This document shows, one piece after another, positions 17,156-25,720 of a DNA stretch of 64,000 bases. The DNA lies in the NCBI GenBank assembly GCA_040222995.1, contig JAVKBW010000045.1:67749-131748 (forward strand), in the 5' to 3' direction. Source of the stretch: JAVKBW01 sp040222995. Its GTDB lineage: Bacteria; Pseudomonadota; Alphaproteobacteria; UBA8366; Aestuariispiraceae. Positions within the stretch are counted from its first letter, which is position 1. Every line of letters starts with the position of its first letter. The translations under genes were made by a program, and so were the position numbers. Under the pieces are notes generated by a model, which was not told the origin of the DNA, did not search any database, and worked only from the letters and a program-made list of their open reading frames with translations.

Positions 17156-18150
17156 ACGCGCGACCAACCGCTCTGGTAACCGGTGGCGCCGGCTTCATCG
17201 GCAGTCACATGGTCGATTTGCTTCTTGAGCGGGGATTCCGGGTCCGGGTCGTCGATAACCTGACCGGGGGATTCGAACGCAACCTCGCGCATCACAATGC
17301 CGATCCGAACCTTGCCGCGGACTGGCGCGACATTCGAAACCTGACAAGCGACGACAGCGTTTTCAGAAATGTCGACTTCATTTTCCACTTCGCGGGTATT
17401 GGCGATATCGTACCGTCCATCGAAAAGCCGGCCGATTATCTTTCCGTCAACGCACAGGGAACCGTCGCCGTGCTTGAAGGCGCGAGAAATGCCGGATGCA
17501 GCAAAGTGGTCTATGCGGCGTCATCTTCCTGCTACGGCCTGGCCGATACGCCGACACGGGAAGACCACCCTATCGATCCGCAATATCCCTATGCGCTTTC
17601 CAAGAATCTCGGAGAACAGGCCGCCCTGCACTGGCACAAGGTGTACGGTCTGCCCGTCAATTCGATACGGATCTTCAACGCCTATGGCATCCGCTCGCGA
17701 ACGACGGGAGCCTATGGCGCTGTGTTCGGCGTCTTTCTGAAACAGAAGCTGGCACGCCGCCCCTTCACTGTTGTCGGCGACGGCACCCAGGTACGCGACT
17801 TTATCTACGCGTCCGATGTCGCATCCGCTTTTCTCGCAGCCGGCGAAACACCCCACTGCGGAGAGGTTTACAATATCGGTGGCGGCGCACCGCAATCGGT
17901 CAACCGATTGGTGGAACTGCTCGGCGGACCGGTGGAGTACATCCCCAAACGGCCGGGCGAACCTGAAGCAACATGGGCGGATATAACCAAAGCGCGACGT
18001 GATCTGGAATGGACGCCCTGTATCAGTTTTGAAGAAGGTGTGGGGCGCGTTGTCGACCGGATTGAAGACTGGCGCGATGCGCCGCTATGGACATCGGAAA
18101 GCATCGAAACGGCGACCGCCGACTGGTTCAGATTTCTTGGGAAATCCTAG
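17152..18150 (+). CDS. NAD-dependent epimerase/dehydratase (UDP-glucose 4-epimerase-like)
   Basis: 332 residues, extended SDR. GGAGFIGSHMVDLLLERG binds NAD; AASSSCYG and YPYALSK supply the catalytic Ser and Tyr-Lys. RIFNAYGIRSR is typical of GalE/WbpP-like epimerases. It starts within the stop of the preceding epimerase gene (ATGA). Its own stop codon TAG (18148-18150) lies inside the left end of the inverted-repeat element at 18147-18420. The sugar substrate is unknown. Confidence 0.88.
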   Translation: MNARPTALVTGGAGFIGSHMVDLLLERGFRVRVVDNLTGGFERNLAHHNADPNLAADWRDIRNLTSDDSVFRNVDFIFHFAGIGDIVPSIEKPADYLSVNAQGTVAVLEGARNAGCSKVVYAASSSCYGLADTPTREDHPIDPQYPYALSKNLGEQAALHWHKVYGLPVNSIRIFNAYGIRSRTTGAYGAVFGVFLKQKLARRPFTVVGDGTQVRDFIYASDVASAFLAAGETPHCGEVYNIGGGAPQSVNRLVELLGGPVEYIPKRPGEPEATWADITKARRDLEWTPCISFEEGVGRVVDRIEDWRDAPLWTSESIETATADWFRFLGKS

Positions 18151-18420
18151 AGCGGTTCACGTTCAATCGGAAGCAGCGTCGTTGGCGCTGCGCCGGGATG
18201 GATGGCAGGCGCGCGGCGAAGCGCGGTGCCTGCGCATCGGGCAAGACGCGCAACGAACCAGACGCCTGGCGCAGGCCAACCCGTACGGGACGGGCCGTTT
18301 TTCGGCATCGCGTCTTTACTCGGTCTCGAATATGCTCCGGCATGTCCTTCAACCTCGTTCATATCGACGTCAAAAACCGGCTCCGTCGACGCGATTCTGG
18401 TTGAACGTGACCCGCTCTAG
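18147..18420. mobile_element. Miniature inverted-repeat element (~274 bp, non-coding)
   Basis: The ends are imperfect inverted repeats: CTAGAGCGGTTCACGTTCAA at the left and, read from the other strand, CTAGAGCGGGTCACGTTCAA at the right. Similarity extends to about 35 bp; 23 of the first 26 bases match. The interior is GC-rich and self-complementary, for example GCAGGC (18205-18210) with GCCTGC (18228-18233), and encodes no credible protein. Flanking TA (or CTAG) at both ends looks like a target duplication, as for IS630-type (TA) or IS5-type (YTAR) elements. Its two ends contain the stop codons of both convergent neighbours. Dispersed palindromes starting TAGAGC are known in alphaproteobacteria; assignment to one of these families is inference. 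Confidence 0.7.
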
Positions 18421-18662
18421 CCGCCCGCCAGCCGTGGCAGAACATAGACTTCACTGTCCGGCGGAATCGGCTGGAACCAGTTGTCCTGATACAAAGTACC
18501 TTCTATCGCGACGGCAACGCCGCGATCCAGCGTCGGTTTCAGTTTCGGATATTCCTTACCAAGCCAGCGCAATAACTCGATAATCGTCTTGGCCTCGACT
18601 TCGTAATAATCGCGGTTGTCCGCGAACTTATTCAGCGAGCCCCAAAGCACGACCCGCACCAT
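18417..18662 (-). CDS. MoaD/ThiS-family ubiquitin-like sulfur carrier
   Basis: 81 residues with a beta-grasp pattern (MVRVVLWGSLNKFADN... AVAIEGTLYQDNW ... DSEVYVLPRLAGG). It ends exactly in Gly-Gly, the tail that is adenylated and thiocarboxylated in MoaD and ThiS. The stop codon immediately after GG is provided by the right end of the inverted-repeat element. It lies 58 bp after the molybdenum hydroxylase large-subunit gene on the same strand, so a role in molybdopterin supply for that enzyme is plausible. The general family is well supported; which pathway it serves is inferred. Confidence 0.8.
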   Translation of the reverse strand: MVRVVLWGSLNKFADNRDYYEVEAKTIIELLRWLGKEYPKLKPTLDRGVAVAIEGTLYQDNWFQPIPPDSEVYVLPRLAGG

Positions 18663-18720
18663 GAATGCCTCCCTGGAACTGGACCGTTTAGGGCGGCCGT
18701 TTCCGGCCGCCCTACGGTAT

Positions 18721-20979
18721 TTACGATGACAGCGCCTTCAAGAGTTTCGGCGGCGAGATCGGAAGTTGGGTCATCCGAACACCTGTCGCGTGAGACACCG
18801 CATTCGCAACCGCCGCAAGCGGCGGCACGATCGATGTTTCACCGACACCGCGGACGCCGTAAGGGTGGCCCGGATTCGGAATTTCGAGAATCTGCGTGTC
18901 GATCATCGGCAGATCGGACGCAACCGGAATGCGGTAGTCGAGGAAACCCGAATTCTCCAACTGACCCTTGTCGTTGTAGATGTATTCCTCGTTCAGCGCC
19001 CAGCCGATGCCCTGAACCGCACCGCCCTGGTACTGCCCTTCGACATAGCTCGGGTGAACCGCCTTGCCGGCATCCTGCAGCACCGTGTAGCGAATAATGC
19101 TGGTGCGGCCGGTTTCCTTGTCGACTTCGACATCCACGATATGCGTTGCGAAGCTGACGCCTGCGCCGTCCGCGTTGCATTCGGTATGCCCGGCGATCGG
19201 CCCGCCCGTATTCGGCGCATCCGCCGCGATTTCAGCCAGCGAGAGCGGCTTGTGATCGCCCGCATTCGGGCCGGCCGGCACGGCATGGCCGTCTTCCCAT
19301 TTCACCGCATCGGCGTCGATTCCCCACATCTGGGCGGCGCGGGCGCACATTTTCTGCTTCGCTTCGCGCGCGGCGTCGATGATCGCCTTGCCGCCGGCAA
19401 AAGTGACCCGGCTGCCGTCGGTGACGTCGTTGTAACCGAGCGACCCTGTATCGACGATGGCCGCCTTGACGTTTTCGTAGGGAATGCCGAGTTCTTCCGC
19501 CGCCATCAGGCAGTAGGACGCGCGCGACCCGCCGATATCAGGCGTACCCACTGAAATATTCACCGTGCCGTCTGGCGCGATGTTCAGCGACACCGCCGTC
19601 TGACCGCCGAAGTTGAACCAGAAACCGCAGGCGACGCCGCGTCCCTGGTTCGGGCCGAGCGGGGCTGAATAATGCGGATGGGCCTTGGCGGCTTCCAGGG
19701 TCGTCTTCAGGCCAATGGCCGGATAGACCGGGCCATAAGAAGACTTCGTTCCTTCATCCGCGCCGTTCTTCAGGCGGAAGTCAATTGCATCCATACCCAG
19801 CTTTTCAGACAGTTCCTGCATCACGCTGTCGACGGCGAAACACGCCATCGGCGCACCCGGTGCACGGTAGGCCGCCTGTTTCGGCCGGTTGGTGACGACA
19901 TCGTAACCGACCGCACGAACATTTTCGAGATCGTAGCAGGCAAAGGCCGACATCGCGCCGAACGGCACCGCCGAGCCCGGATAAGCGCCGCCCTGATACT
20001 TCAGGATGGCGTCCGCGGCCACGATGCGACCGTCCTTCGTTGCGCCGATTTTCACCCAGCTCGAACTGGAAGAGGTCGGCCCGGACGCCCGGAAAACTTC
20101 ATCGCGGGTCATCGTGATCTTGACCGGGCGGTTCGCCTTGCGGCTGAGCGCGGCGGCAACCGGCTCAATAAACACCGTCGTCTTGCCGCCGAAGCCGCCG
20201 CCGATTTCCGAGGACTGAACCCGCAGTTTCGAATACGGAATGCCCAGCAGGTTGCAGACGGAATCGCGCACCATGAAGTGGCCCTGGGTGCAGACCCACA
20301 ATTCACCCGACCCGTCCGGCCCCAGATTCGCCAGGCAGGCATGCGGTTCGATATAGCCCTGATGGGTCGCTTCGGTCTTGAATTCACGTTCGACGATAAC
20401 GTCCGCCTTGGCAAAGCCGGCATCGACATCGCCGTGACCGAATTCGAACCGTTCCGCCACGTTGGACGGTTTGGTCGGCGCCGGTTCGATACCGGCAGTG
20501 ATCATGTCGGGGTACAAAAGCGGCGCATCGTCGGCCATTGCTTCATCGACATCGATCACATGCGGCAAAACTTCGTAATCGACCTCGATCAGCTTCAGCG
20601 CCTTGCGGGCAACCGAACTGGAAATTGCGGCAACGGCCGCAACGGCATGGCCGTCATACAATACCTTGTCACGGGCCATGATGTTGATCCGGACGTTTTC
20701 CGGATCGCCTTCATCCTGTTCGACCGAGAAATCTTCTGCCGTCACGATGGCCTTGACGCCCGGAAGCGCCTTCGCCTTTGAAACGTCGATCGACTTGATT
20801 TTCGCATGGGCGTGGGGCGACCGGAGCACTTTGCCGATCAGCATGCCCGGCGCGACGGCGTCCGCGCCGAATTTCGCACGGCCGGTTACCTTTTCAATGC
20901 CATCCGGCCGGATCGGCCGTGTGCCGACATATTTGAACGAGGTCCGTGGTTTTGTGTCCTGATCAGAATCAAGCGGCAT
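18721..20979 (-). CDS. Xanthine oxidase-family molybdenum hydroxylase, large (molybdopterin) subunit
   Basis: 752 residues of the CoxL/XdhB class. GGGFGGKT (Moco-binding loop), QAAYRAPGAP at the active-site loop, and GVRGVGETSIVPPLAA near the C-terminus with the catalytic Glu are visible. The active-site loop differs from both the AYxCSFR of genuine CO dehydrogenase and the AYRGAGR of form II, so CO oxidation is unlikely; a hydroxylase or dehydrogenase of an aromatic, purine or aldehyde substrate is expected. It overlaps the small-subunit gene by 11 bp and is followed by the MoaD-like gene. An intact length suggests a functional enzyme. Confidence 0.9.
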   Translation of the reverse strand: MPLDSDQDTKPRTSFKYVGTRPIRPDGIEKVTGRAKFGADAVAPGMLIGKVLRSPHAHAKIKSIDVSKAKALPGVKAIVTAEDFSVEQDEGDPENVRINIMARDKVLYDGHAVAAVAAISSSVARKALKLIEVDYEVLPHVIDVDEAMADDAPLLYPDMITAGIEPAPTKPSNVAERFEFGHGDVDAGFAKADVIVEREFKTEATHQGYIEPHACLANLGPDGSGELWVCTQGHFMVRDSVCNLLGIPYSKLRVQSSEIGGGFGGKTTVFIEPVAAALSRKANRPVKITMTRDEVFRASGPTSSSSSWVKIGATKDGRIVAADAILKYQGGAYPGSAVPFGAMSAFACYDLENVRAVGYDVVTNRPKQAAYRAPGAPMACFAVDSVMQELSEKLGMDAIDFRLKNGADEGTKSSYGPVYPAIGLKTTLEAAKAHPHYSAPLGPNQGRGVACGFWFNFGGQTAVSLNIAPDGTVNISVGTPDIGGSRASYCLMAAEELGIPYENVKAAIVDTGSLGYNDVTDGSRVTFAGGKAIIDAAREAKQKMCARAAQMWGIDADAVKWEDGHAVPAGPNAGDHKPLSLAEIAADAPNTGGPIAGHTECNADGAGVSFATHIVDVEVDKETGRTSIIRYTVLQDAGKAVHPSYVEGQYQGGAVQGIGWALNEEYIYNDKGQLENSGFLDYRIPVASDLPMIDTQILEIPNPGHPYGVRGVGETSIVPPLAAVANAVSHATGVRMTQLPISPPKLLKALSS

Positions 20980-21460
20980 TGGACTTCTCCTGTCTCATTT
21001 CCGCGGCAGTATCCAGGACCGCACGGATAATTTTATCGTAGCCGGTGCAGCGGCAGAGGTTGCCCGCAAGCCAGTAACGGGTTTCTTCTTCCGTCGGGTC
21101 CGGATTGTGTTCCAGCAGCGATTTCGCGGCGACCAGAAAGCCGGGCGTACAGATACCGCACTGCAGGGCGGCATGTTCCAGAAACTTGGTCTGCAGCGGG
21201 TGAAGTTCGTCACCGTCCGCCATGCCCTCGATCGTGTCGACCGACTTGCCGTCAGCTTCCGCACCCAGCATCAGGCAGGAACAGATCAGCCGTCCGTCCA
21301 CCGTGACGCTGCACGCGCCGCAATCGCCGGTGCCGCAGCCTTCCTTGGTTCCTGTCAAGCCCAGTCGGTCGCGCAGCACATCCAGCAGCGTGTCCTCGGC
21401 ATCGCAAAGATATTCTACCGCATCGCCGTTGATGGTCGTTTGTACGTGAATCTGACTCAT
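20969..21460 (-). CDS. Molybdenum hydroxylase small subunit ([2Fe-2S])
   Basis: 163 residues with two [2Fe-2S] sites. The plant-ferredoxin type site is CGTGDCGACSVTVDG...CSC, and the second is CGICTPGF...CRCTGY. It passes electrons from the molybdenum centre to FAD. The start overlaps the end of the FAD-subunit gene by 4 bp. Its length and motifs are those of CoxS-like subunits. Confidence 0.93.
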   Translation of the reverse strand: MSQIHVQTTINGDAVEYLCDAEDTLLDVLRDRLGLTGTKEGCGTGDCGACSVTVDGRLICSCLMLGAEADGKSVDTIEGMADGDELHPLQTKFLEHAALQCGICTPGFLVAAKSLLEHNPDPTEEETRYWLAGNLCRCTGYDKIIRAVLDTAAEMRQEKSNAA

Positions 21461-22320
21461 GTGTTCGCCTCCGCGCGGTCCCGCGCAATTGCAGCCGCCC
21501 GGTGTGTCAGCACACCGGCAACCTGGATTCTGTATTCAACCGTGCCGCGTTTGTCGGCGATCGGCTTCGCTGCAGCGGAGCAGGCCTCCGCCGCCTTTTC
21601 AAGCGCGGCATCGTCGCATTTGGTGCCAATCAGCGCCTTGGCGGCGGCATCGACAAGCAGGACCGTCGGCGCGACCGCACCGAGCCCGACCCGCGCCTCC
21701 GTGCAGACTCCGTTTTCATCCAGCGTCAGCGAAACGCCGACGCCAACAACGGCAATATCCATTTCCGTGCGTGGAATGAACCGCAGATAGGCATCGCCCG
21801 ATCGGGCCGGCCGTGACGGCAGAAATACGCTTTCGATCAGCTCGCCCTTCGCAAGCGTCGTCTTGCCCGGCTTGTCATGAATTTTCTCTACCGGAACGTC
21901 CCGGCTGCCATCCGGCCCGACCACCCGTGCGATCGCGCCCGCGGCAACCATCGCCGGTACGCTGTCAGCCGCCGGCGAGGCATTGCAGAGATTGCCGACC
22001 ATGGTCGCCCGACCCTGCACCTGTGTCGACCCGATAAGCGCAGTCGCCTCGACAACGCCGGGCCACATGGCGCTCAGGCCGTCATGTTCGCTCATTTCGG
22101 CGCTCGGCACGGCAGCGCCGATACGATAGCCCCCGTCTTCCTCGACAATCGATTTCATCGCATCGATCCGCTTCAGATCGATCACGAGGTCCGGTTCGAT
22201 CCGTCCCGATTTCAACTGAACCAGCAAATCGGTTCCGCCAGCCAGCAATTTGGCTATCCCTTTTTCACCCGCGAGCAGCGCAACCGCGTTGGCTGTCGTT
22301 TCTGGAGCTTCGTAACGCAT
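21457..22320 (-). CDS. Molybdenum hydroxylase medium subunit (FAD)
   Basis: 287 residues of the CoxM type. LLAGGTDLLVQLKSG and the TMVGNLCNASPAADSVPAMVA segment bind FAD; a C-terminal CO-dehydrogenase flavoprotein domain follows (about 180-285). It is the first gene of the M-S-L operon, 22320 to 18721, read on the minus strand. The substrate of the complex is unresolved. Confidence 0.93.
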   Translation of the reverse strand: MRYEAPETTANAVALLAGEKGIAKLLAGGTDLLVQLKSGRIEPDLVIDLKRIDAMKSIVEEDGGYRIGAAVPSAEMSEHDGLSAMWPGVVEATALIGSTQVQGRATMVGNLCNASPAADSVPAMVAAGAIARVVGPDGSRDVPVEKIHDKPGKTTLAKGELIESVFLPSRPARSGDAYLRFIPRTEMDIAVVGVGVSLTLDENGVCTEARVGLGAVAPTVLLVDAAAKALIGTKCDDAALEKAAEACSAAAKPIADKRGTVEYRIQVAGVLTHRAAAIARDRAEANT

Positions 22321-22532
22321 TCAGATGTCTCTCCTATTTAGCTGTCAGGATCATACATCGCCCTGATTTTCGCTTGCAACCAATCACTGGCACATAGCCG
22401 CCATCCGCTCAAGACATTGGCCTTGTGCATATTCGAACCGTCCATGAAATCACCGGGAAACACAAACGAAAACACCGCCGAATCCTGCTGACAAATGGTC
22501 GATAAACGGTCCCAATGCCGCATCACACCGCA

Positions 22533-23528
22533 TCAATCCGCCGTCTTGCCGAACTGATGCGCAAAGGTGTCGCATGGGTCGTCGTCATCGACTCTCGGTG
22601 TGAAAATCACATAATCGTACAAGACCGATCCATCAGATTTCTCCAAACCTGCATAGGCTGCCGGATCAGTTTCCGACGCATCGACCTCCCGGATCGCAAT
22701 TGAGATCACCACAAGCCCTGGCACCCGCTGCATCAGGTACAGGGGCACGGCCCTGTCCTTTCTGACATGCCCGGCGCCGGCAATCAGAACAGCCGGACGC
22801 CCACGCGCCGTTGCGCGAAGCACGGCATCGGCCAGCCGGGCATCGCGAAGCCGCTGAACCGCCGCCATGCCGGGCAAGGCCGCTTCCGGCAAATGGCCGC
22901 AATGCGATTGCATCAGCTCCTCGTCGAGCTGCTGTTGCGCTCGCACCGGCAATGGCGCGTTCAGGGCGAGTCTTTCCCGTTCACCGTTTGACAGATGATC
23001 CAGCCCGGCCCGGCTGACGGCATGCGTTTCTTGACGCTGCGCATTTCCGGGCAGCACCGGAAGCCTGCTTCGGCGCGCGACAGCAAGAATCCTGCGATAA
23101 GAATCCCATTCCGGCCAGCCGCGATCCGACCATGCCAGGATCGAATCGAGTGCCGACCAGGAAATATCAGGATCGTGGATCGCCGCTTCCGCATCGTCCT
23201 GCATCGGCGTCAACATTTCGAACACCAGGGCGGGCCGCATTCCCTCGCTAGCCAGCGCCTGGACGATTTGCGCCTGCAGGCGGTGATGATCCGCATTGTC
23301 GTGCTTTTCGCCCAGCAAAACGACAGGAACGGCCTGCAACACTTGCAACAGTTCCTGTTGTCCGACAAAGCCGTTTTCCCCGACCGACCAGATCTTTCCG
23401 ACCAGCGCATGGCCGGCATGGACATCGTGACGCCAGTCGGAAAGCGTCAATGGACCCGCGATTGCCGGCTGCACGACCGCAAGCAGAAGAGTAGCGGCGG
23501 ACATGGCCCGTGCGATAACTGATTTCAT
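22533..23528 (-). CDS. ChaN/DUF399-family exported protein (haem-binding type)
   Basis: 331 residues beginning with a type I signal peptide (MKSVIARAMSAATLLLAVVQPAIAG), no lipobox Cys. LGEKHDNADHHRLQ is the ChaN (Tiki-superfamily) signature, with further conserved segments LPGNAQRQETHAVSRAG and VLIAGAGHVRKDRAVPLYL. ChaN-like proteins bind haem and are linked with iron uptake; whether this one does is inference. The gene is divergent from a methyltransferase gene. About 200 bp separate its end from the molybdenum hydroxylase operon. Confidence 0.82.
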   Translation of the reverse strand: MKSVIARAMSAATLLLAVVQPAIAGPLTLSDWRHDVHAGHALVGKIWSVGENGFVGQQELLQVLQAVPVVLLGEKHDNADHHRLQAQIVQALASEGMRPALVFEMLTPMQDDAEAAIHDPDISWSALDSILAWSDRGWPEWDSYRRILAVARRSRLPVLPGNAQRQETHAVSRAGLDHLSNGERERLALNAPLPVRAQQQLDEELMQSHCGHLPEAALPGMAAVQRLRDARLADAVLRATARGRPAVLIAGAGHVRKDRAVPLYLMQRVPGLVVISIAIREVDASETDPAAYAGLEKSDGSVLYDYVIFTPRVDDDDPCDTFAHQFGKTAD

Positions 23529-23650
23529 GCTTTATCCTCAATGCCGGAAACGACCCGGTTCGGTATCGTCACGGTTTCCCTTTTGGCGCACAACTTACTA
23601 TCCTGTCGCACCCGGCATTCACCACCCTGCACAGGGAAACCAGATCGACC

Positions 23651-24442
23651 ATGACACAGAACGACAAGCCCGGCCCGTCGCCCTACGATATTCTGAGCGA
23701 TGCGCATTACGCGCATATCCTCGATTATCTGCGGAAAAACCCTAGGGCGGTCATGGAAATCGGCAAGGTCCGGGTCGAACTGGCGGCCAGCCGGATTCGC
23801 AACCTGTCGCGGGACAGCGTCCGCATTTTCGATGCCACGACCGGCAGCGAAATCGCCAACACTGTCGATCACAATATCGACAGCCTGTTGAAACTGGGCG
23901 GACTGGTGCGCCCGCAACGACTGATCGACCCGCTGAAGAGCATTCACTATGTCATCGCCAACATCGCATCGCTGAAGGTTCTGTCGGTCGGCCCGCGCAG
24001 CGACGCCGAACTGTTCGGCCTGCTCGCCGCCGGCTTCGAACCGCAGAACGTGACCGGCCTCGATCTGATCGCCTACAGCGACTGGGTCGATCTGGGCGAC
24101 ATGCACGCCATGCCGTATGACGATGACAGCTTCGATATCGTCATGCTGGGCTGGGTGCTCGCCTATTCCGGCGCTGTCGAAAAGGCTGTCGCCGAGGTGC
24201 TGCGGGTCGCCCGCCCCGGCGCCCATATCGCCATCGGCTGGGAATATACACCTTTATCCAATGAAGAACTGGCGAACCGGGACCTTACCGACGTTACGGA
24301 AGCAACGCGTGTCAAGCACAGCCGAGAGGTTCTGCAATATTTCGGCGGTCAGGTAGACGACGTGATTTTCAAGAACGACGTTCATCCCGACCTTGCCGGC
24401 CAGACCAGCGACATTATCGTCATCTTCCGACTGAAAAAGTAG
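23651..24442 (+). CDS. SAM-dependent methyltransferase-like protein
   Basis: 263 residues. VLSVGPRSDAELFGLLAAGF resembles motif I of class I methyltransferases, MHAMPYDDDSFDIVMLGWVLAY is the motif of the Methyltransf_11 group, and VLRVARPGAHIAIGWEY follows. The N-terminal 90 residues are helical and specific to this protein. The SAM-binding loop GPRSDAE lacks the usual GxGxG, which is tolerated in some members. The gene ends 12 bp from the convergent DUF2336 gene. Substrate unknown. Confidence 0.7.
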   Translation: MTQNDKPGPSPYDILSDAHYAHILDYLRKNPRAVMEIGKVRVELAASRIRNLSRDSVRIFDATTGSEIANTVDHNIDSLLKLGGLVRPQRLIDPLKSIHYVIANIASLKVLSVGPRSDAELFGLLAAGFEPQNVTGLDLIAYSDWVDLGDMHAMPYDDDSFDIVMLGWVLAYSGAVEKAVAEVLRVARPGAHIAIGWEYTPLSNEELANRDLTDVTEATRVKHSREVLQYFGGQVDDVIFKNDVHPDLAGQTSDIIVIFRLKK

Positions 24443-24454
24443 GCTTGCGCCGGA

Positions 24455-25588
24455 TTAACCGGCCCGCATTTCCCGGTCGGTCTTGTTGAATTTCGACAAC
24501 AGGTAATCGACGTTTTCGACGCCAAGATCCTCGTCGATCGTTTCGGACTGTGTCAGGACACGTTCCAGAATACGGCGCATCGTGCGGTCGGGATCATCGT
24601 CGGTGCGTTCGATTTCCATGTTGATATTCAGGTCCATGGCCCGGCGGAACGCATTGAAAAGCCCTTTCGGAAGACCCGCCTTGTCGTACAGCGACCGCAG
24701 GCCGAGATTGCCTTCGTCATGCACCAGCAGGCTGGCATTGATGACCGGAATGCCGGCCAGCACCGCCAGCGACGTCTCGAAAAAGTTGAGATCCCCGGTA
24801 CACAGCGCGCGCAGGATAATCGACGGCGTCAGCCTGCCGTTTTCGTGCATCTGACGAACCAGATCCTCGATTTCGCCCGCCGTCGCCCCGGCCGAAACCA
24901 GCCCGACCGTTGTCCGCTCTCGGGAATGCAGCACCAGATCGGTCGCGACTTCCTCCGACAGCTCATGATGCATCAGGATGTAGCTTTTCAGATTTTCCGA
25001 GACCAGAGCGACCAGCCTTTCGGCGATGGCGATGGGAAGCTGCTGCCGTTCCGCCAGCGGTTTCTGTACCCGCTCGTTTTCGCCATGCTTGTCGATCACC
25101 TTGTCGAAGGTTTCTTCGGCGATCCGCGCACCCTGGTTTGATACAAGCGAAATCACGGCGGCTTCGCCGGCATAGTCAACCACGGCATCCGATACGGATT
25201 CGGAAATGACCGGCCGTTCGGCGACCGCTATCTGTCTTGTATCCCCCTGCCGCCGGACGATATCGATCAGGTCGGTGTCGTTCAGCGCCGCCGAATGGCG
25301 TATCACCGGCACGGCGACACTGTCGCTTTCGTCATTCGCCAGGTCGCGGGCGATATCCGATGCCAGATGGGGCGCCTGATGCAACCCGTCGGACAGGGCT
25401 TCGCGAACCCTCAGATCGACATCATGCAGCATGACCCGGAAGATATCCTGGGCCATCGCCTGTTCAGCGCCGCTCAACCCTTCGGCACTGAACTCAGCCG
25501 CAACCTTTTCCGCCATGGCGGCGCGGTTTTCCGGCGACCGGTCAGCCGCCAGCTTCTTGACGTCGTCATTCGACAGGTTTTTCGCCAT
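24455..25588 (-). CDS. DUF2336 domain-containing protein
   Basis: 377 residues, all-helical and HEAT-like, matching the DUF2336 family found widely in alphaproteobacteria. Recurrent helical units can be followed (for example RVREALSDGL, LASDIARDLAND, ERVQKPLAERQQLPIAIAERLVALVSENL). There is no signal peptide or membrane segment. Family function is unknown; members may act in signalling or protein-protein contacts. The gene stands alone between a methyltransferase and the RND pump. Confidence 0.82.
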   Translation of the reverse strand: MAKNLSNDDVKKLAADRSPENRAAMAEKVAAEFSAEGLSGAEQAMAQDIFRVMLHDVDLRVREALSDGLHQAPHLASDIARDLANDESDSVAVPVIRHSAALNDTDLIDIVRRQGDTRQIAVAERPVISESVSDAVVDYAGEAAVISLVSNQGARIAEETFDKVIDKHGENERVQKPLAERQQLPIAIAERLVALVSENLKSYILMHHELSEEVATDLVLHSRERTTVGLVSAGATAGEIEDLVRQMHENGRLTPSIILRALCTGDLNFFETSLAVLAGIPVINASLLVHDEGNLGLRSLYDKAGLPKGLFNAFRRAMDLNINMEIERTDDDPDRTMRRILERVLTQSETIDEDLGVENVDYLLSKFNKTDREMRAG

Positions 25589-25720
25589 CGGACCCCTAAA
25601 TCAAACACCCCGGGCCATACGCAGCCAGTATTTCAGCCGCGCAAACCGTTCAGTTACGATACTATCGCAATGGCCGGGAAAATGCGCAACGGTTTCCGGC
25701 GCCGGCGATTCCGGCCCATC

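Noticed and set aside
18087..18583. Open frames within the inverted-repeat element (for example 18087-18404)
   Set aside because: They cross the element ends and the epimerase stop, and show no protein pattern; the element is best seen as non-coding.
18721..20979. Aerobic CO dehydrogenase (CoxL) as the identity of the large subunit
   Set aside because: The active-site loop reads AYRAPGAP, not the AYxCSFR of true CO dehydrogenase.
22338..22526. Minus-strand open frame of 62 codons between ChaN-like gene and molybdenum hydroxylase operon
   Set aside because: GTG start without ribosome site, no recognisable pattern; sits in a likely promoter/3' region. Could be revisited if conserved.
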